From Christensenellaceae bacterium (lineage in GTDB: Bacteria; Bacillota; Clostridia; Christensenellales; DTU072), in the NCBI GenBank assembly GCA_031259085.1, contig JAIRMA010000112.1, positions 1 through 43,409 on the forward strand: a stretch of DNA of 43,409 nt, written 5' to 3'. Below the pieces are notes generated by a model that was not told the DNA's origin, made no database searches, and saw only the letters and a list, made by a program, of their open reading frames with translations. Each line of letters begins with the position of its first letter. Position 1 is the stretch's first letter. Shown here one piece after another: positions 35,640 to 43,409 of the stretch. The translations under genes and the position numbers were made by a program.

Positions 35640-36755
35640 TTATGCATCATAGACAGCACTAATTTTAGTTAAATATGAATAAATAAATTCAGACAAATCT
35701 CCATCCATAATTGCATTAATATTGGAATTCTCATGATTAGTACGATGATCTTTTACGAGAGTATATGGGCAAAAAACGTATGACCTTATTTGACTCCCCC
35801 ATTCGATTTTCTTAATGTCACCCCTTAAATTAAGATTCATTTCAATACGTTCACGCTCTTTTTTTTCGATTAATTTACCTTTGAGCAGGCGCATAGCGGT
35901 CTCTTTGTTTTGAATTTGAGAACGTTCGTTTTGACAACAAACCACAATGCCAGTAGGAATGTGTGTAATTCGTACGGCACTTTCAGTTTTGTTGACATGC
36001 TGTCCTCCAGCACCGCTTGATCTCAGTGTGTCAATTCTAAGGTCATCGGCTTCTATTTTGATGTCAGAATCTCCTATTATTTCAGGCATGACTTCGAGTG
36101 ATGCAAAAGAAGTATGTCTACGCTTATTTGCATCAAATGGACTTATTCTAACAAGACGATGAACACCCATTTCTGCCTTTAGAAGTCCATATGCATTTGC
36201 GCCTGAACATACGAATGTTATACTTTTTGTTCCTGCACTATCGCCTGGCAAATAGTCAATGACACTTACTTTAAATCCCGCATTTTCACAAAATCGTACA
36301 TACATTCGGTATAGCATATCTACCCAATCTTGAGCCTCAGTGCCCCCGGCACCTGAATGGAGGGACAAAATTGCATTCAAGGAATCATACTTACCAGTAA
36401 ATAAGGTTTCTAAAAATAAATCATGTGCAGAATTTGATAAATTCTGCAAATCAATCGTTATTTCGGAGACTAGTGAATCATCATTAGCGTCCCCAGTTAA
36501 ATCTAACAATTCTCTAAGCTCATCGGATTTTACAATTAATGTCCGTACGATATCCAATCGTCTTTCAATAGAAGCAATACGTTGGTTATCAGTTTGAACC
36601 TGTGTTAAATTTTTCCAGTAGTCAGGATCAACTTGATTAGACTTAATTGTATTCAACTCAGCTTCGAGTTTAGTTATATTTATAGCTTTTGCAGATGTGT
36701 TTATTGATTGTGTAATAGTTTCTAATTGTTGACGTAATTCGTAAATATCAGTCAT
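35640..36755 (-). CDS. prfB: Peptide chain release factor 2
   Basis: Releases peptides at UGA and UAA stop codons. The 371-aa protein has the stop-codon-reading tripeptide SPF (in SPFDANKRRHTSFASLEV) and the catalytic GGQ (in SGAGGQHVNKTESAVRI). The frame is continuous from the ATG, so the programmed +1 frameshift (in-frame UGA near codon 25) that controls prfB in many bacteria is absent. The ATG at 36755 is one base after the secA stop, with GGAAA upstream; the longer frame runs back into secA. The secA-prfB order is standard for Bacillota. Confidence 0.94.
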   Translation of the reverse strand: MTDIYELRQQLETITQSINTSAKAINITKLEAELNTIKSNQVDPDYWKNLTQVQTDNQRIASIERRLDIVRTLIVKSDELRELLDLTGDANDDSLVSEITIDLQNLSNSAHDLFLETLFTGKYDSLNAILSLHSGAGGTEAQDWVDMLYRMYVRFCENAGFKVSVIDYLPGDSAGTKSITFVCSGANAYGLLKAEMGVHRLVRISPFDANKRRHTSFASLEVMPEIIGDSDIKIEADDLRIDTLRSSGAGGQHVNKTESAVRITHIPTGIVVCCQNERSQIQNKETAMRLLKGKLIEKKERERIEMNLNLRGDIKKIEWGSQIRSYVFCPYTLVKDHRTNHENSNINAIMDGDLSEFIYSYLTKISAVYDA

Positions 36756-36756
36756 A

Positions 36757-39441
36757 CTATTTTCCGCAACAATTCTTATATTTACGCCCTGATCCGCATG
36801 GGCATGGGTCATTTCGACCTACTCTAACTTTCTTTTCAATAGTTTTAGCTGTCGATTTAGCAATCATTTGTTGGATCTCTCTTTTTTTAAGAGATATTTG
36901 TTCGAGAACCAAATCAATATCAAATTTTACGAGCATTATGACAGTGGAGGTTTGTATGCTATCAATCATCTTTTCAAACATATCTGCACCTTCTCTTCTA
37001 TATTCCATTATTGGATCATGCTGAGCGTAACCTCTAAGACCGATGCCTTTTCTTAAAGCATCCATATCTGCTATATGGTTCATCCAATGCTTATCAACTT
37101 GATTTAGTAATAATTCTCTTTCTGTGCTGTAAAAATTAATATTGTTTTCTTTTGCTCTTTGTATTTTCTCTTCATATTGTTCTTTAGCTTTTTGATATAT
37201 GGTATCAACTAAAAGCGTATAATTTAAATGCGAACATAATTCTCGGGTTACTATATTTGTGCCTTTGTTTAGAACTTTCAGTTCTAAATTATTATTAAAA
37301 TTAGCATAATCGATTGTTGTCTCATCACCTTGTGTAAAATCAACAAAAGAATTTGTAATCTCTTCTATAACAGGCTCCATATACTTGATTATTTGATCAT
37401 GAACATCTTTCCCATCTAAAACTTCATTACGCTGTGCGTAAATTAATTGACGTTGTTTGTTCATTACATCATCATAGTTTAATACATATTTACGCCGTTC
37501 ATAATTGTTTTCTTCACAACGCCTTTGAGCCATTTCAATGCCTCTTGTAACTAAGGGCATTTGGATTAACATATCTCCATTCCCAGAACTCAAGGAACTG
37601 AAGGCTAGACGCATTCGATCTCCGCCGAATAAACGTAATAAATCATCCTCAAATGATAGATAAAAACAAGAGCTCCCAGGATCGCCTTGACGTCCGGATC
37701 TACCACGCAACTGGTTGTCGATACGTCTTGATTCATGACGCTCTGTCCCAATAACACGGAGTCCGCCTAATTCGCAAACGGTAATTTTTTCAGCATCAGT
37801 CTGTTTCTTGTATTCAGCCAGTAATTCATTGTATCTATTCCTAGCTGCTATCTGTAATTCATCTGTCAAATGATTTTTAGCGGATGCAATTTCTATTAAT
37901 GATTCATCATACTCTTCTAAAATCATCCGTTTTTTTACTAGAAATTCTGGATTACCACCGAGCAAAATATCAGTGCCCCGACCTGCCATGTTTGTAGCAA
38001 TTGTAACAGCATTTTTACAACCCGCTTGTGCAATTATTGTAGCTTCTTCCATATGTTTTTTTGCATTTAAAACATTATGTTTGATTCCTTCCTGTTTTAA
38101 GAGGTTGCTTAATAATTCACTAGTCTCTACATTGGTCGTACCCACTAATACTGGTTGACCTTTTGTATTACACTCATTAATATCTTGTATAATATTATTA
38201 AACTTAACGTCTTTTGTTAAATAAATTTTGTCTAATTCGTCAGTTCTAACGCATGGCAAATTTGTGGGCACTGGAACGACATCCAATTTGTATATTCCAT
38301 TAAATTCAGCTTCTTCGGTGATTGCTGTGCCAGTCATGCCAGATAGTTTTGAATATAGTCTAAAATAATTCTGAAACGTTATGGTAGCAACTGTTCTGTT
38401 TTCCCTGTTAACCCGGACATTTTCTTTTGCCTCAATAGCTTGGTGTAGTCCATCGCTGTATCGTCTGCCCGCCATTTTACGGCCTGTGAATTCATCTACT
38501 ATTATGATTTGCCCATCTTCAACAATATAATCAACATCTACATGCATTAGAAAGTTGGCGCGTAGTGCAGAATTAATTTTGACGCTCAAATCTGCGTTCT
38601 CCGAGTCCCCTAAATTATTGATTTCGTAATACCTTTCTGCTTTTTCCACCCCAACTTCTGACAAATAGATATGACGATCCTTTTCGTCTTTTATATAATC
38701 CTCATCATGTAAAGTTTTTACAAATCTATTTGCTTTGACATATGACTCATCACTTTCACCAGCACGGCCAGAAATTATGAGAGGTGTTCTCGCTTCGTCG
38801 ATTAATATGCTGTCAACCTCATCCACAATTGCAAAATTGTGCCCGCGTTGAACAGTGCGTTCTCTATCTTTTTCCATGTTATCACGCAAATAATCAAAGC
38901 CAATTTCATTATTTGTTGCATATGTTATGTCGGAAGCATAGGCTTCTTTTTTCTCGGCATAATTCATTTCACCAGTAATAACACCTACTGTCATTCCTAA
39001 GAAATTAAATATCTTCCCCATCCATTCTGCATCGCGCCTTGCCAAATAGTCATTAACCGTTACTATGTGTACACCTTTTCCTGTTAATGCATTTAAATAT
39101 GCTGGAAGAGTTGCGACTAAAGTTTTTCCTTCACCAGTTTGCATCTCAGATATCCTGCCTTGATGCAATACTATACCACCCATCAATTGAACGTTAAAGT
39201 GACGCATATTAAGCACACGTTTAGCCGCTTCGCGGACCACTGCAAATGCTTCTGGGAGGAGTTGATCTAAAGACTCCCCCTCTTGGTAGCGATTTTTAAA
39301 TTCAATAGTCTTATTTGCTAATTCCGTGTCTGACAATGCTGAAACGCTAGGTTCTAGGACTTCTATAGAGTCCGCAATGACACTAATTTTCTTAATTTGC
39401 TTATTCTTCTCTCTTTTAAATAGAAAGTCGAAAATTCCCAT
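36757..39441 (-). CDS. secA: Preprotein translocase ATPase SecA
   Basis: Motor of the Sec export pathway, 894 aa. Walker A QTGEGKT is at 101-107. The DEAD-like VDEVDSILIDEARTPLIISG, the preprotein cross-linking domain and the second nucleotide-binding fold (GRGTDILLGGNPEF, GRSGRQGDPG) follow. The C-terminal zinc motif CPCGSGRKYKNCC is complete. GGAGG lies nine bases before the ATG. Length and order are normal. It is translationally close to prfB (one-base gap). Confidence 0.97.
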   Translation of the reverse strand: MGIFDFLFKREKNKQIKKISVIADSIEVLEPSVSALSDTELANKTIEFKNRYQEGESLDQLLPEAFAVVREAAKRVLNMRHFNVQLMGGIVLHQGRISEMQTGEGKTLVATLPAYLNALTGKGVHIVTVNDYLARRDAEWMGKIFNFLGMTVGVITGEMNYAEKKEAYASDITYATNNEIGFDYLRDNMEKDRERTVQRGHNFAIVDEVDSILIDEARTPLIISGRAGESDESYVKANRFVKTLHDEDYIKDEKDRHIYLSEVGVEKAERYYEINNLGDSENADLSVKINSALRANFLMHVDVDYIVEDGQIIIVDEFTGRKMAGRRYSDGLHQAIEAKENVRVNRENRTVATITFQNYFRLYSKLSGMTGTAITEEAEFNGIYKLDVVPVPTNLPCVRTDELDKIYLTKDVKFNNIIQDINECNTKGQPVLVGTTNVETSELLSNLLKQEGIKHNVLNAKKHMEEATIIAQAGCKNAVTIATNMAGRGTDILLGGNPEFLVKKRMILEEYDESLIEIASAKNHLTDELQIAARNRYNELLAEYKKQTDAEKITVCELGGLRVIGTERHESRRIDNQLRGRSGRQGDPGSSCFYLSFEDDLLRLFGGDRMRLAFSSLSSGNGDMLIQMPLVTRGIEMAQRRCEENNYERRKYVLNYDDVMNKQRQLIYAQRNEVLDGKDVHDQIIKYMEPVIEEITNSFVDFTQGDETTIDYANFNNNLELKVLNKGTNIVTRELCSHLNYTLLVDTIYQKAKEQYEEKIQRAKENNINFYSTERELLLNQVDKHWMNHIADMDALRKGIGLRGYAQHDPIMEYRREGADMFEKMIDSIQTSTVIMLVKFDIDLVLEQISLKKREIQQMIAKSTAKTIEKKVRVGRNDPCPCGSGRKYKNCCGK

Positions 39442-39643
39442 TATATATATCCTCCAATGATTGAGCTTTGATCAAAATATGATTGTTAAGCTTTTATGTT
39501 ATATAAGTATAGCAAAAGTTCACTTTTAATTGATTGTAAATCTCAAGCATTAATTTTTGTTATAAATGTGAAATGTAAAACCAAAAAACGCCCTTTACTA
39601 TATGTTTTATAAACGCCTTTAAATTAATTCTAGAAAATGCGCG

Positions 39644-41023
39644 TTAGTATTTAATATCAAAAGGTATTATTGATGAGAAGCCAGCATTTAATTCATCATC
39701 CGTAGGGACATGATCAGTCATTTCACCAGAATTATGTTGTGAATATGCTAACAAATCAAAATAGCCAGTACCTGTAAGTCCAAATAAAATTACTTTTTTA
39801 GTATTAGTTGCTTTGCATTCTAAGGCTTCATCAATAGCAGCTTTTACTGCATGTGTTGATTCAGGAGCAGGCAAGATGCCCTCCGTTTTGATAAATATTT
39901 TAGCAGCATCAAAAACGTCATTTTGGATGTAAGATCTAGCTTCTATAAATTTGTCATGATAAAGTTTAGAAATAATAGGACTCATGCCATGGTATCTAAG
40001 TCCACCTGCATGATTAGCAGATGGAATAAATCTGTTCCCCAATGTATACATTTTAATCAAAGGGGTTGTCTTAGCAGTATCTCCAAAATCATAACAATAT
40101 TTACCTCTTGTCAATGATGGGCACGATGCAGGTTCGACAGCTATGAATCTAATGTTATTTTTTCCATTCAGGCGCTCACCCATAAAAGGAGCGATAATTC
40201 CACCAAGGTTAGATCCACCACCCGCGCAACCAATAATAATATCAGGCTTAATTTTATATTTATCCATTGCTATTTTACATTCAAGTCCAACAACAGATTG
40301 ATGTAAAAGCACATGATCAAGAACACTCCCCAAAACATATCTGCAATTTTCAGTTGTAATAGCCTGTTCAATTGCTTCACTAATGGCGCAACCTAATGAT
40401 CCCCCTGTAGTAGGGTTGTCAGCTAGTATTTTGCGTCCAACGATGGTTTTATCTGATGGGGATGGGATTACATTTGCCCCATAAGTTTCCATGACAATTT
40501 TTCGATAAGGTTTTTGTTCACTTGAAACCTTAACCATATATATTGTTAAATCAATGCCATAATATGCACAAGCCATAGACAACGCAGTGCCCCATTGTCC
40601 AGCACCAGTTTCTGTTGTTAATGACGTTAGACCTTCTTGTTTTGCATAGTAAGCTTGTGCCGCAGCAGAATTTAATTTGTGAGAGCCAGATGTATTATTG
40701 CCTTCAAATTTGTAATAAATTTCTGCAGGAGTATCCAACATTTTTTCAAGTGAGTATGCTCTGATTAGAGGTGAAGGTCTGAACATCTTATAGAAATCAA
40801 AAATACCATCAGGGATAGGTATCTTTTGATCAGTTTGATTCAATTCTTGTGATACTAATTCCTTGCAAAAAACAGGATACAAATCCTCTGCAACACAAGG
40901 TTCTAAAGTGCCAGGATGAATAAAAGGTGGGTGTTTCTCTTTCATGTCAGCTCTAAAATTATACCAAAATTTTGGCATCTCTTTTTCGCTTAAATAGATT
41001 TTAACGGGTATTTCATTTGACAT
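39644..41023 (-). CDS. trpB: TrpB2-type tryptophan synthase beta chain, stand-alone
   Basis: A PLP enzyme of 459 aa that condenses indole with serine. The Schiff-base lysine is K116 in GSHKLNSA. The sequence TGAGQWGTALS and the phosphate-binding loop GCAGGGSNLGG are present. The long N-terminus (HPPFIHPGTLEPC and MFRPSPLIRA) and total length mark the TrpB2 group rather than the usual TrpB1. No trpA or other trp gene is in the window, so it may salvage indole or work with a distant trpA. GGAG is 13 bases upstream of the ATG. No T-box sequence is visible upstream. Confidence 0.9.
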   Translation of the reverse strand: MSNEIPVKIYLSEKEMPKFWYNFRADMKEKHPPFIHPGTLEPCVAEDLYPVFCKELVSQELNQTDQKIPIPDGIFDFYKMFRPSPLIRAYSLEKMLDTPAEIYYKFEGNNTSGSHKLNSAAAQAYYAKQEGLTSLTTETGAGQWGTALSMACAYYGIDLTIYMVKVSSEQKPYRKIVMETYGANVIPSPSDKTIVGRKILADNPTTGGSLGCAISEAIEQAITTENCRYVLGSVLDHVLLHQSVVGLECKIAMDKYKIKPDIIIGCAGGGSNLGGIIAPFMGERLNGKNNIRFIAVEPASCPSLTRGKYCYDFGDTAKTTPLIKMYTLGNRFIPSANHAGGLRYHGMSPIISKLYHDKFIEARSYIQNDVFDAAKIFIKTEGILPAPESTHAVKAAIDEALECKATNTKKVILFGLTGTGYFDLLAYSQHNSGEMTDHVPTDDELNAGFSSIIPFDIKY

Positions 41024-41517
41024 AATCTATGAAAAGCTCCTATTATTTGCGGGTTTATCTTTTTTGAAGTTAATATGAACATTATTTAGAATGTAATCAT
41101 TAATTATTGATGAAAAAAGTTATTACATTTTATCATGAAATATAATAAAAAGCAAGAAATATAATTTAGATATGAGTGTTATTGAATTGGTAATAACTTT
41201 AGAGATGATAATATGGAACGTAGATACTAAGTTGGCAATTTTGATAGTAAACCTGAGGTAATGATATTTATATAAAAAATCAGAAATTTATTATTAGAGC
41301 GAATTATGTATATTTTTAAATACTAAAAAGTAGTGAGAACAAGTAATATTAGCACTCAAATAAACTGAAATTCTGTTATTTGAGTGCTAATGGAGAGAAA
41401 ATATTTTAGATATGAAAATTTAAAGATTAGAATGAAAAAAATAGTGAGATAAAGATCATGAAGTGTTTAGCAAAAGGGCAAAAACAAACAATCTAATAAA
41501 AGTAACTCATAAATCTT
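41024..41517. other. Intergenic region between trpB and rubrerythrin genes
   Basis: About 490 bases, AT-rich, with only short frames. It contains the 16-bp hairpin with CIRCE-like half sites at 41348-41391. No T-box, riboswitch or CDS recognised. Confidence 0.5.
41348..41391. repeat. 16-bp inverted repeat with CIRCE-like half sites
   Basis: ATTAGCACTCAAATAA is matched in perfect reverse complement around a 12-base loop. The outer nine bases, TTAGCACTC and GAGTGCTAA, are exactly the half sites of the CIRCE element bound by HrcA. CIRCE normally has 9 bases between them; here there are 24, so this could be a hairpin that only resembles it. No chaperone gene is adjacent. Confidence 0.6.
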
Positions 41518-42114
41518 TTATATTGAGCATGTTGCTAATTTGATGGAAACATGACCAGTTTTTGCTTCACATAATGGGCATTCAGCGAAAACATCTGAAC
41601 CTTTGAATGTATATCCACAATCAGCACAACGCCATTCAACACTATTCTCTTTTTTATACATACAATTTGTTTTCATTTGTTTATATAATTCAGCCAAAAG
41701 TAGACTATGCGATTTTTCCACAGAAGCAATGTTTAAAAATAATTTTTCAATATCTTCAAAGCCTTCTGTTTTAGCTATTTCAGCATGCTTAGGGTATATT
41801 TCAAAGGCCTCTTCTCTTTCATTTTCACTTGCAAGTTTGAGATTCTCTAATACATCCCACTTTTCTTTAAATGGATAGCCAGATGATATATTAATGTTTG
41901 ATATAGTAGATTTATGTCCTTTTTGCAAAAAAGTGTAGAGCATACGTGCATGATTAAATTCATTAAAAGCTATTTTGGCTAATATATCAGCTAACGCAGT
42001 GTTCCCTGCCATCCGGGCACCATATTCAATAAATTCGTATCGTGTTCTAGCCATACATTCACCAGCAAAAGCCTCTGCTAAATGTAAAAATGTTTTACTG
42101 TCTTTTAAAAGCAT
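41518..42114 (-). CDS. Rubrerythrin
   Basis: A 198-aa peroxide-scavenging protein of anaerobes. The N-terminal ferritin-like four-helix part holds Glu/His iron ligands (AFAGECMARTRYEF, EFNHARML, then SVEKSHSLLL). The C-terminal rubredoxin-like domain has C163, C166, C179 and C182 (CADC and CPLC). GGAG lies seven bases before the ATG. A 29-base palindrome overlaps its putative -10 box, so it is probably controlled by a redox or metal repressor. Stands alone. Confidence 0.93.
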   Translation of the reverse strand: MLLKDSKTFLHLAEAFAGECMARTRYEFIEYGARMAGNTALADILAKIAFNEFNHARMLYTFLQKGHKSTISNINISSGYPFKEKWDVLENLKLASENEREEAFEIYPKHAEIAKTEGFEDIEKLFLNIASVEKSHSLLLAELYKQMKTNCMYKKENSVEWRCADCGYTFKGSDVFAECPLCEAKTGHVSIKLATCSI

Positions 42115-42134
42115 AAATAATCTCCATAAAATGA

Positions 42135-42163
42135 TATTTAGATTATAGACAAAAATCTAAATA
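42135..42163 (-). promoter_or_regulatory. Palindromic operator over the rubrerythrin promoter
   Basis: Perfect 10-bp arms TATTTAGATT and AATCTAAATA around a 9-base spacer. The minus-strand TATAAT at 42142-42147 lies within the palindrome; its -35 is not convincing. The half sites overlap the PerR/Fur style (TTAGA...TCTAA) without matching a known box exactly. Confidence 0.6.
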
Positions 42164-42187
42164 GTATGCACTGTACAATGAATTTAA

Positions 42188-42436
42188 AAACATATAACGA
42201 GAACAAATATACAAACTGGTGAAATTTATAGAACACAAGCAAAAAAGACTGCTCCTGTTACTATTACACTACCTGTTAAGAAGGCAGGTTATGTCCGCGC
42301 CGAGGTGAGATATAAATTAAAATTTCCTATGAACTTGTTGTACAAATTGTTTATGAAAATTACATCATCACCATATATTAAAGATGAATTGCTCTGGTTC
42401 GTTTATTCTATGACATCTGCTATCTTCTTTGAGTAA
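42188..42436 (+). pseudogene. C-terminal protein fragment without a start codon
   Basis: An 82-codon open frame closed by TAA at 42434, with no start codon where one is needed; the previous stop is at 42185. It reads as real protein: TGEIYRTQAKKTAPVTITLP, then KKAGYVRAEVRYKLKF and VYSMTSAIFFE at the end. The AGYVRAEVR and final SxIFFE look to me like the C-terminal end of PHP-type metallohydrolases, at low confidence. The likely explanation is that a deletion removed the rest, as the rubrerythrin promoter lies immediately upstream. Confidence 0.5.
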
Positions 42437-42701
42437 AGAGTTTTTAGCAAGAAAATTTCTAAGATTTTTATTCTAAAAAAAATCAAAAATTAAATATACT
42501 CCATTTTTTTACACAAAAATTAAAAAAATTCCGTTTGCTGCATGTGTTCTCATATTAGATGCAGGATTTTCCATAGAACTGCACTTGCTCTGAGAATTAA
42601 CTTACAAAATTTAATCAAGGCAAGACCAAATTAACTATTGACTTTTTTTTTAATATTTGTTAAACTGTTTTCAAAATAAATTTTATGTATAGGAGGCTTT
42701 T
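42437..42701. other. AT-rich spacer with promoter of the right-end gene
   Basis: No gene. Holds an AT-only stem near 42460-42485 and the promoter TTGACT-N17-TAAACT at 42638-42666. AGGAGG at 42691-42696 serves the next start. Confidence 0.45.
42638..42666 (+). promoter_or_regulatory. Promoter of the interrupted small secreted protein gene
   Basis: TTGACT (42638-42643), 17-base T-rich spacer, TAAACT (42661-42666), 36 bases before the ATG. The -35 matches well, the -10 partly. Confidence 0.5.
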
Positions 42702-43136
42702 ATGAAAAAAACATTTTTCTTTTCTTTAAGATTAGTCCTAATCTTATTGTTGATATTTGGAACTTTTATTATTGCTAACTATGACACATATTTTGCATTT
42801 GCATCAGTAAATAATGATTTTCCTTATATCTATAATGAAATAGCTGAAAATTTTTTAAGTGCTTAATATTCAAAAATGGGTATGTTATATTCTAGCTTCT
42901 CAATAATATCTGAAATTGACTTATTTAGTGATACAGAGGAGGTGGTTGCAAAGGTATTAATTGCAAAACGTGTTCAACATCAAATTTTGTTTTTCAAATG
43001 GACCACAACAGAATATCGCTACACGAGATATCTTAGAGTGATTGATGGTTGGGACTCCTCTAATAGTAGCAGATTCATAGATTTTTCTGGATATTGGGAT
43101 AGCATATTGGGATGGAGCGTTAATATATATGGCTAA
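42702..43136 (+). pseudogene. Small secreted protein interrupted by an in-frame TAA
   Basis: ATG 42702, behind AGGAGG, opens a frame with a signal peptide (MKKTFFFSLRL, hydrophobic core, AFA cleavage site). It stops after 54 codons at TAA 42864-42866. The same frame then continues without break from 42867, passing ATG 42876, to TAA at 43134; the second part holds RYTRYLRVIDGWDSSNSSRF. Together they would be a 144-aa secreted protein. So this is either a nonsense-inactivated gene or a short 54-aa product with a separate 86-aa one. No family recognised. The end overlaps the next gene's start by 8 bases. Confidence 0.6.
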
Positions 43137-43409
43137 AAAAAGAAGAATACTTTTGGGTTTTATAATGTTGGTTGCGTTATTTACGACATCTAGTATGTTA
43201 GTTAGTTGTGGAAAGAATGTTTATCCTAATACCATTAATATTAAGGAATTTCCACAATACTCCAATTTTGAATGGAATATAATTGAAATTATGATATATT
43301 GGGATAATGATAATGGTGGATATATTACAAAGAATATTACTGATACAAGTATTATTAACAACATATGGGATATATTGTGCAATGAGGTTGTGTTTGAATA
43401 TATTGGGAA
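43129..43409 (+). CDS. N-terminal part of a lipoprotein (runs off right edge)
   Basis: ATG at 43129 opens 93 codons to the window end. A lipoprotein signal MAKKRRILLGFIMLVALF is followed by the lipobox LVSC (lipidated cysteine near residue 27) and GKNVYPNTINIKEF. Family not recognised; the mature part is rich in Asn, Ile and Trp. It overlaps the previous frame by 8 bases, which suggests the two encode a co-expressed secreted pair. Confidence 0.7.
   Translation, partial: MAKKRRILLGFIMLVALFTTSSMLVSCGKNVYPNTINIKEFPQYSNFEWNIIEIMIYWDNDNGGYITKNITDTSIINNIWDILCNEVVFEYIG

Noticed and set aside
41158-41260. 29-codon frame starting MSVIELVITLEM
   Set aside because: Short, without good ribosome site or recognisable features.
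41341-41400. Transposon terminal repeat or CRISPR
   Set aside because: Single inverted repeat only; no transposase or repeated spacer pattern nearby.

Overview
The window is an AT-rich bacterial chromosome segment with strong, mostly canonical Shine-Dalgarno sites. Its gene order is the one known from Bacillota (yicC/yloC-gmk-rpoZ-coaBC-priA-def-fmt-rsmB-rlmN-rsgA-rpe, secA-prfB, and a yabB-like methyltransferase next to rsmI). Lipoproteins with LTAC/LTSC/LVSC lipoboxes, an RND pump with no outer-membrane partner, a rubrerythrin, and a LexA with a non-canonical operator region suggest an anaerobic, low-GC Clostridia-like organism, perhaps uncultured and gut-associated. That placement is inference from gene content.

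Layout. 1-240: the first 80 codons (minus strand) of a gene running off the left edge, probably a GIY-YIG-type nuclease/helicase restriction protein. 643-3711 (minus): rsmI, a tRNA/YabB-type N6-adenine methyltransferase and a GPH-type sugar:cation symporter. 4135-14607 (plus): one compact housekeeping operon for nucleotide, CoA, translation-initiation and rRNA-modification enzymes, with many 4-11 bp overlaps. Compared with Bacillus it lacks remA, the prpC-prkC phosphatase/kinase pair and thiN. 14899-18672: a 1257-residue lipoprotein with repeats, closed by a hairpin. 19141-21989: lexA followed by a 728-residue membrane-anchored PadR-like protein. 22042-22302 (minus): a small TSCPD protein. 22759-27639: a 1626-residue RND permease with large insertions in both extracellular halves, ended by a near-perfect intrinsic terminator.

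27722-about 28255 holds no gene but many well-formed hairpins, a 9-bp helix closing a 290-nt domain, and G-U wobble pairs that make sense only on the plus strand. It is most simply a large structured non-coding RNA and is the most interesting object here. I could not assign it to a family by eye.

28311-35211 (minus): a two-gene membrane pair (one DUF5058-like), an EamA exporter, and a complete yclNOPQ-type siderophore ABC importer. The importer has a consensus promoter and two copies of the operator GTTAGC-N4-GCTAAC. 35640-39441 (minus): secA-prfB. 39644-41023 (minus): a stand-alone TrpB2-type tryptophan synthase beta chain. 41518-42114 (minus): rubrerythrin with a palindrome over its -10 box. 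The right end (42188-43409) looks eroded: a C-terminal fragment without a start, a small secreted protein cut by an in-frame TAA, and the start of a lipoprotein.
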